Assembly (NCBI GenBank): GCA_028707015.1
Contig: JAQTVP010000022.1
Coordinates: 1 to 10,904 of the forward strand
Reading direction: 5' to 3'
Length of the DNA stretch: 10,904 nt
Source: Dehalococcoidales bacterium
GTDB lineage: Bacteria; Chloroflexota; Dehalococcoidia; Dehalococcoidales; JAQTVP01
Part shown: one piece after another, positions 6,860 through 10,904 of the stretch
Numbering within the stretch: the first letter of the stretch is position 1
Layout of the letters: each line of letters opens with the position of its first letter
Made by a program: the position numbers and the translations under genes
The notes under the pieces: model-generated
The model's input: only the letters and a program-made list of their open reading frames with translations
Told to the model about the DNA's origin: nothing
Database searches by the model: none

Positions 6860-7909
6860 ATGAAAGCAGCTGTTTTCTATGGGCCTAATGACCTCAGAGT
6901 TGAAGAAGTTAGTGACCCCAAATTGCAACCGGATGGGATTATAGTTAAGGTTAAAACCTGCGGAGTATGTGGTACCGATTTGCATGCCTATAAAGGAAAA
7001 AGGCCTGCAGCAGCAGGTTCAATCATGGGGCACGAATTTAGCGCAGACGTAATTGAGGTTGGAGCTAACGTAAAAGGTATAAAAAAAGGAGACAGAGTGA
7101 CCGGAGGTGCGGGTGCCTTTGCCGAATATGTTGGCATTCCTTTGGCTATAGTAAACAAGACTGTCTTCCCATTTTCCGATAAGTTATCTTATGAAGAAGG
7201 TGCATGTGCAGAACCATTGTCAGTGGGTTTGGCTGTAGCAAAAAGTGCCGAGCCGAAACCAGAGGATACTGTAGTCATTTTAGGAGCAGGGATGATTGGA
7301 TATGCATCACTGCAGGTATTTAAGGCAATGGGGGTATCCAATATCATAGTCAGTGAGATAAGCAAACAACGTTTAGAAGCTGCAAAAGCTGGGGGCGCTG
7401 ATATACTCATTAGTGCCAAAGAAGAAGATCCCTTCCAGCGTGTTTATGAACTTACATCAGGAAGAGGGGCAGATATCGTAGCTGAATGTGCTGGTGCACA
7501 AGTCACCTTCCGTCAAGCCATTGAAATGGCACGTTGGGGTGGAAACGCAGTGCGCAGGAGTGGCGAAATACCGATAATACATATTGATGATATTTTTAAT
7601 AGTTTTAAGGTAAGAAAATTAAACTTGGATGACAAAGAAATAGTGCGTACTGGCGGTAGAGTATGTATGGCAGCGTCATATGAGGATACGATTCCGTGGG
7701 ATTTATCTTGTCAGGTGACACTGCTTCATAAAAATGTGAGTTTAATAGGTTGTCTTACAGGAGATATCCGTGGGGCCGTTGAATTACTGGAAACAGGGAA
7801 AGTCAACCTTAAACCCATATTTACCCATGAGTTTTCTCTCGATAACATTACTGAAGCTTTTAATATGGCAATGAGCAGCGATTCAGTGAAGGTTATGGTT
7901 GCGCCATAA
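6860..7909 (+). CDS. Zinc-type medium-chain alcohol dehydrogenase (MDR; threonine/butanediol dehydrogenase-like)
   Basis: A 349-residue cytoplasmic dehydrogenase expected to oxidise an alcohol or reduce a ketone with NAD(H). The N-terminal GroES-like domain carries the catalytic-zinc ligands: GVCGTDLHAYKG (Cys37), GHEF (His58, Glu59) and the conserved Glu118 in AEPL. The cofactor fold has GAGMIG (142-147) after VVIL, and Glu166 ending the second strand, which favours NAD over NADP. Two departures from the family are clear. First, between GDRV (77-80) and AFAEYV (86-91) only five residues remain, so the usual four-cysteine structural-zinc lobe is absent. Second, where relatives run directly from AIEMAR to PGGRV, about 37 residues (226-262) intervene, and an R-x-GG pattern occurs at both ends. 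The reading frame stays intact. Closest functional guesses are polyol, 2,3-butanediol or threonine dehydrogenases; with the E1 genes next door an acetoin/diol role is attractive but unproven. Confidence 0.88.
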   Translation: MKAAVFYGPNDLRVEEVSDPKLQPDGIIVKVKTCGVCGTDLHAYKGKRPAAAGSIMGHEFSADVIEVGANVKGIKKGDRVTGGAGAFAEYVGIPLAIVNKTVFPFSDKLSYEEGACAEPLSVGLAVAKSAEPKPEDTVVILGAGMIGYASLQVFKAMGVSNIIVSEISKQRLEAAKAGGADILISAKEEDPFQRVYELTSGRGADIVAECAGAQVTFRQAIEMARWGGNAVRRSGEIPIIHIDDIFNSFKVRKLNLDDKEIVRTGGRVCMAASYEDTIPWDLSCQVTLLHKNVSLIGCLTGDIRGAVELLETGKVNLKPIFTHEFSLDNITEAFNMAMSSDSVKVMVAP

Positions 7910-8007
7910 AATACATAAAATATAAGATTTAAAAAAGGATGGCAAGAGAAAAATGTTGTCCGATGGCGACCGTAATAAAGAGCAGACCATAAAAATACAA
8001 AATAATA

Positions 8008-8042
8008 TTAACGAAAACCCCCGATTCGGGGGTTTTTGTTAA
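8008..8042. terminator. Strong intrinsic terminator between the MDR and E1 alpha genes
   Basis: A long hairpin: TTAACGAAAACCCCCG (8008-8023), a three-base loop ATT, and CGGGGGTTTTTGTTAA (8027-8042). The core CCCCCG/CGGGGG is followed by five T, the signature of Rho-independent termination on the + strand. With A-runs before and T-runs after, it could also stop transcription from the other strand. It probably ends the dehydrogenase transcript. It could instead act as an attenuator if a promoter lies upstream; a poor candidate (TTGCGC at 7899, TATAAG at 7921) exists. Confidence 0.88.
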
Positions 8043-8103
8043 TGGAAGTGTTTTTATGGATTTAAAGTTACCGTGAGTATAATCAAAAAGGAGGAAGGTA
8101 ACT

Positions 8104-9066
8104 ATGGCAATTCCGAAAGAAAAACTATTAGAGATGTATCGAAATCTAATAACTGCTAGATTGCTTGGCGACAAACTTGCTGAGATATTTACTACAGGGG
8201 TTGCTGGGAGGACGGGACTTCATAGGGGAACGGGTGAAGAGGCATTCCCTATTGCAATCCAAGCTAATTTAAGAAAAGATGACTATCTCAAACTAACATT
8301 TCGGATGGACTTTACTTTATTTGCCAAAGGACTGTTACTTAGAGATGTTATTGGCGCTGAGATTTTTAGAGATTCATCACAGTTTGGTGGGCCTCGTTAT
8401 CGATTTTTTGATCCTGATAATGGCTTGCTTGCTCATACTGGTGCGGGGGGAGAGGAGCCTCCTATCTATCTGGGTGCGGCGGTAGCAATTATGTATAAGA
8501 AAACTGATCAGGTATGTGTATGTGTTATGGGAGATGGATTTGCAAACAGAGGGCCAATGCATGAGGCTATGGTAATGTCGGCAGCATGGAATCTTCCCAT
8601 AGTGTGGGTGATACATAATAACCAATATGCAATGGGTACATCTGTTAAAAAGAGCTATAAGATAGATGATCTAGCTGATAGAGCAAAAGCCTATGGTTTC
8701 CCGGGAGAAACTGTAGATGGAAATGATGTTATCGCCAGTTATGAAGTAATGAAGAAATACATTGATAGAGCCCGTAATGGTGGCGGGCCTAGTTTGGTTG
8801 TTGGCGAGACCTATCGGTTGATGGCGCACTTTATGGGCGATCCTCAAATTTATCGCCCTAAAGGTGAAGCAGAAGAATGGTGGAAGAAAGATTCGATACC
8901 GCGATATCAGAAAACCCTGATGGATATGGGTATACTAACAGTGGAAGATATAGATAAATTTCAGAGAGAAATAGAAGCTGAAATTGAAGAAGCAGCTACA
9001 GCTGCTTTAGCGTTACCACAAGCTAGTTATGAGAATCACCTAAAAACTGCTATTGACGAAATATAA
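8104..9066 (+). CDS. Thiamine-diphosphate E1 alpha subunit, AcoA/PdhA-like, with altered active-site segments
   Basis: A 320-residue cytoplasmic protein, normal length for the alpha subunit of a heterotetrameric 2-oxo-acid or acetoin dehydrogenase E1. AGGAGG (8089-8094) lies 9 bases before the ATG. The thiamine-diphosphate/magnesium motif is complete: GDG (143-145), NRG, then HNNQYAMGTS with Asn172-Asn173. TYRLMAHFMGDPQIYR (236-251) matches the AcoA-type loop, keeping His242. In contrast, the segment usually reading Y/H-R-x-HG is TFRMDF (65-70), and the usual GGSMH is GGPRY (95-99), so two conserved histidines appear to be lost. GTGEEAFPIAIQANL (42-56) is the normal dimer-forming region. The beta subunit gene follows after 33 bases. 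The E1 fold and cofactor use are firm; the substrate and whether it hands acyl groups to a lipoyl E2 are uncertain. Confidence 0.88.
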   Translation: MAIPKEKLLEMYRNLITARLLGDKLAEIFTTGVAGRTGLHRGTGEEAFPIAIQANLRKDDYLKLTFRMDFTLFAKGLLLRDVIGAEIFRDSSQFGGPRYRFFDPDNGLLAHTGAGGEEPPIYLGAAVAIMYKKTDQVCVCVMGDGFANRGPMHEAMVMSAAWNLPIVWVIHNNQYAMGTSVKKSYKIDDLADRAKAYGFPGETVDGNDVIASYEVMKKYIDRARNGGGPSLVVGETYRLMAHFMGDPQIYRPKGEAEEWWKKDSIPRYQKTLMDMGILTVEDIDKFQREIEAEIEEAATAALALPQASYENHLKTAIDEI

Positions 9067-9085
9067 AGTAGTTTGGGCAGAAAAA

Positions 9086-9090
9086 AGGAG
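9086..9090 (+). promoter_or_regulatory. Ribosome binding site that fixes the E1 beta start
   Basis: AGGAG lies 9 bases before ATG at 9100. The upstream in-frame TTG at 9073 has no ribosome site, and the nine extra residues would be coded by the ribosome-site region itself. Confidence 0.75.
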
Positions 9091-9099
9091 ACCATAAAA

Positions 9100-10095
9100 A
9101 TGGCAGAGACACAGATGCTTAATTATGTAAGTGCTATTGGGGCTGCGATAAACGAAGAAATGAGGAGAGATGAGCGGGTGGCCATGTGGGGGGAAGATTT
9201 AGTCAGTATGCAGGGCGCTTATGGCGAAAATCCGGGTATGTTTAAGGAGTTTGGGGATAGAATCAAGGATACTCCCATAGTCGAACAAGCTATTTTGGGG
9301 ACGGGTATGGGCGCTGCTCTAGCAGGGATTAGACCAATAGTATGGCTAATGACGGCTGGATTTCTGACTATTGCTTTTGAAGGACTGTTTATGGAAGTAG
9401 GTGGTCTGCGGCAGGAATATGGTTATGCAGGCCCAATGCCCTTGGTAGTGTACTGTAGATCTGGAATAGGCGGAGGCTTTGGTGCTCACCACTGTGCTTC
9501 TACGGAATCTCTCTTTATGCACAGCCCAGGATTGAAAATAGTAATGCCATCAACTGCTTATGATGCTAAGGGATTAATGAAAACAGCCATCAGGGATGAT
9601 GAACCTGTAATATACGTAGGATATGGTGCGCTCTATTTTGGTGCAAAAGAGCCAATACCAACTGAAGAATATCTTATTCCTTTTGGAAAAGCTGATATTA
9701 AGAGAGAGGGAAAAGATATTACTATAGTATGTTACTCGGGGATGGTACGTAAAGCCTTAGCTGCTGCTGAAGAACTAAATAAAGAAGGCATAAGTGTTGA
9801 GGTGGTTGATCTTCGCACACTTGTTCCCATGGATGTAGCGGCTATAGTAAAATCGGTAGAGAAAACTGGTCGTTTGCTTATTGCGCATGAGGCAATGAAA
9901 CGAGCGGGTGCAGCTGGTGAAATAGCCTTCCGTGTTACTGAGGCAGCTCCTGATCTCGTGAAGAGCTTAAAAACTCCTATCAAGCGATTAGCGGCTCAAA
10001 ATCTGGCAATTCCTCGTAGTATTTCATTGGATGCTCAGCTTCTACCTCAAGTTGAAGACGTCATTGCTATTGTAAAAACGATGGGATTTGATTAA
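9100..10095 (+). CDS. Thiamine-diphosphate E1 beta subunit, AcoB/PdhB-like (transketolase central and C-terminal domains)
   Basis: A 331-residue partner of the preceding E1 alpha, at the normal length of 325-340. Features in order: GED (31-33), DTPIVE (57-62) with Glu62 as the residue that activates thiamine diphosphate, GAHHCAS (128-134) with His131 at the catalytic histidine of the usual QHSQ, HSPGLKIVMPSTAYDAKGLM (141-160), IRDDEPVIY (164-172), and a C-terminal transketolase domain with VEVVDLRTLVPMD (233-245) and EKTGRLLIAHEA (254-265). The region usually reading like ELMF.DF..A.DQI.N is here WLMTAGFLTIAFEGLFMEV (82-100) and so is divergent in the alpha/beta contact. The two genes are clearly co-transcribed. 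No E2 (lipoyl acyltransferase) or E3 gene follows; a hairpin and an SDR gene come next. An acetoin or branched-chain 2-oxo-acid dehydrogenase role is the family default. Confidence 0.9.
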   Translation: MAETQMLNYVSAIGAAINEEMRRDERVAMWGEDLVSMQGAYGENPGMFKEFGDRIKDTPIVEQAILGTGMGAALAGIRPIVWLMTAGFLTIAFEGLFMEVGGLRQEYGYAGPMPLVVYCRSGIGGGFGAHHCASTESLFMHSPGLKIVMPSTAYDAKGLMKTAIRDDEPVIYVGYGALYFGAKEPIPTEEYLIPFGKADIKREGKDITIVCYSGMVRKALAAAEELNKEGISVEVVDLRTLVPMDVAAIVKSVEKTGRLLIAHEAMKRAGAAGEIAFRVTEAAPDLVKSLKTPIKRLAAQNLAIPRSISLDAQLLPQVEDVIAIVKTMGFD

Positions 10096-10158
10096 ATAGT
10101 ATAAAGTGATATCATATAACCTATAATATAAAATAAGTTGGTCACTATTTTTTAAAGG

Positions 10159-10190
10159 AAGGGGGGCGGAATTAGTTTTCTCCCCCCCTT
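10159..10190. terminator. G/C-run hairpin after E1 beta, possible weak terminator
   Basis: AAGGGGGG (10159-10166) pairs with CCCCCCTT (10183-10190); after one mismatch GGAA (10168-10171) can pair with TTCT (10178-10181), leaving a six-base loop. It lies 63 bases after the E1 beta stop and is the only structure in this 151-base gap. A proper T-tract is missing after the right arm, so it may terminate poorly or serve as a transcript-stabilising end. Confidence 0.5.
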
Positions 10191-10234
10191 AACTCTAGAG
10201 AATAAAAGAACCAGGTGAGAAAAAAACATAAAAA

Positions 10235-10240
10235 GGGAGG
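10235..10240 (+). promoter_or_regulatory. Ribosome binding site for a GTG start
   Basis: GGGAGG lies 6 bases before GTG at 10247, which begins the standard SDR N-terminus (KLEGKVAIITGG). No ATG is nearby in frame. Confidence 0.75.
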
Positions 10241-10246
10241 CTTCAA

Positions 10247-10904
10247 GTGAAACTGGAAGGTAAAGTAGCTATTATAACTGGAGGTGGCGGGGGTCTTGGC
10301 CGTGGCATAACCCTCTGTCTGGCGGAGGAAGGCGCTGATATTGTTATTGATGATATCAATATCGATAATGCTAATAAAGTCGCAGAGGAAGTCAGAGCAT
10401 TGGGGCGAAAGGCAATAACCGTAGATTTCGATGTAACCAAAGAAGAAAACGCGGAAAAGCTGGTAAAGAGCACACTAGATGCTTTTGGTAAGATTGATAT
10501 CCTGGTTAATAATGTTGGTGCCGGACATGCCGAAGCAAACATAGCCGGTGGCTTTAATGATAGTGACTGGGACCGCGTATACACCGGGGGAGTAACCGAG
10601 CTTACCGAAGGAGATTGGGATCGGGGCTATACTGCTAACCTCAAGCCGACAATATTCATGTGTAAAGCAGTCATACCGCACATGAGGGCACAAAAGAGCG
10701 GCAAGATTATTAATATATCCTCAGTGGCCGGCAGAGGTGGTGGCCTTTCACGACTGCCTTACAGCACCATGAAGAGTGCAGTGATCATTTTAACGCAGGG
10801 AGTAGCCCGGCAGGTAGCCAAGGATAACATCAATGTCAACTGTATTTGTCCGGGAATTATCTACACTTCAATTCATGAAGATATGGCGAAAATCCGGATA
10901 AGGA
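10247..10904 (+). CDS. Short-chain dehydrogenase/reductase (SDR), 3' end missing
   Basis: The first 219 residues of a classical SDR, normally about 250-270 long; the window ends before its stop. The cofactor motif TGGGGGLG (11-18), Asp35/Asp36 after the second strand (NAD preference), DVT (62-64), NNVG (88-91, where NNAG is usual), NISS (156-159) with the catalytic Ser probably 159, and YSTMK (Tyr172, Lys176) are all present, as is the CPG turn (201-203). The enzyme should oxidise a hydroxyl or reduce a keto group. Between NNVG and the helix with the catalytic Asn, two similar segments occur, DWDRVYT (107-113) and DWDRGYT (123-129), where relatives have just one. The second continues into the normal TANLK, so the first looks like an added copy. 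The SDR may share a regulon with the E1 genes upstream, but a hairpin and 151 bases separate them. Substrate unknown. Confidence 0.93.
   Translation, partial: MKLEGKVAIITGGGGGLGRGITLCLAEEGADIVIDDINIDNANKVAEEVRALGRKAITVDFDVTKEENAEKLVKSTLDAFGKIDILVNNVGAGHAEANIAGGFNDSDWDRVYTGGVTELTEGDWDRGYTANLKPTIFMCKAVIPHMRAQKSGKIINISSVAGRGGGLSRLPYSTMKSAVIILTQGVARQVAKDNINVNCICPGIIYTSIHEDMAKIRIR

Noticed and set aside
7953..8042. A 29-codon frame beginning ATG TTG TCC and ending in the terminator hairpin
   Set aside because: Its last third is simply the hairpin read as codons, its ribosome site is poor and its composition does not look like a protein. A second tiny frame at 7939-7992 is no better.
8078..8083. 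TATAAT, a perfect -10 box just before E1 alpha
   Set aside because: No matching -35 box lies at 15-19 bases, there is no extended -10, and a start near 8090 would remove or cut the ribosome site at 8089-8094.
1..10904. CRISPR arrays, tRNA or rRNA genes, insertion-sequence ends, toxin-antitoxin or defence genes
   Set aside because: I looked for regularly spaced repeats, cloverleaf-like segments, transposase motifs and small gene pairs on both strands and saw none.

Overview
All genes in this window lie on the + strand. The window reads as part of a bacterial catabolic and uptake region: an incomplete Dpp/Opp-type ABC importer, a membrane-anchored peptidyl-prolyl isomerase, a family 5 solute-binding lipoprotein, and four oxidoreductase-type genes (a zinc-type medium-chain dehydrogenase, both subunits of a thiamine-diphosphate E1 enzyme, and a truncated short-chain dehydrogenase). 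Bases are moderately AT-rich. Starts include ATG, TTG and GTG, and most genes have purine-rich Shine-Dalgarno sites. The lipoprotein signal followed by an acidic low-complexity linker, and the mixture of SBP_5 transporters with SDR/MDR/AcoAB-like enzymes, resemble Dehalococcoidia-type Chloroflexota. That placement is an inference from style only; no marker gene is present.

Region 1 (1-3482): the 3' end of a DppB/OppB-type permease, a complete DppC/OppC-type permease, and the paired DppD- and DppF-type ATPases, in normal operon order. The second ATPase gene starts 14 bases after the first one stops; the first ATPase is preceded by a 145-base leader with no usable Shine-Dalgarno site next to its ATG.

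Region 2 (3483-6768): a PpiC/PrsA-like isomerase with an N-terminal membrane anchor, a 378-base non-coding gap with a near-consensus sigma-70 promoter overlapped by a 13-base palindrome, and then the solute-binding lipoprotein with a pure (GAA)13 repeat coding for 13 glutamates behind the lipid anchor. The binding protein probably feeds the importer of region 1, and the separate promoter would let it be made in excess. Its ligand cannot be read from sequence; family 5 proteins bind peptides but also sugars, nickel and other small molecules.

Region 3 (6769-10904): an MDR dehydrogenase with a retained catalytic zinc site but no structural-zinc lobe and an apparent insertion in its C-terminal part; a strong hairpin terminator; E1 alpha and E1 beta genes resembling AcoA/AcoB but with changed active-site segments; a second G/C-run hairpin; and an NAD-type SDR cut off by the window end, with a short near-repeat inserted before its usual DWDR...NL segment. 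No E2 or E3 component is in the window. A plausible reading is a small regulon that imports a small organic compound and oxidises it through alcohol, ketone and 2-oxo-acid (or alpha-diketone) steps. The most interesting material is the group of unusual enzymes in region 3; I see no defence system, CRISPR array, RNA gene or mobile element.
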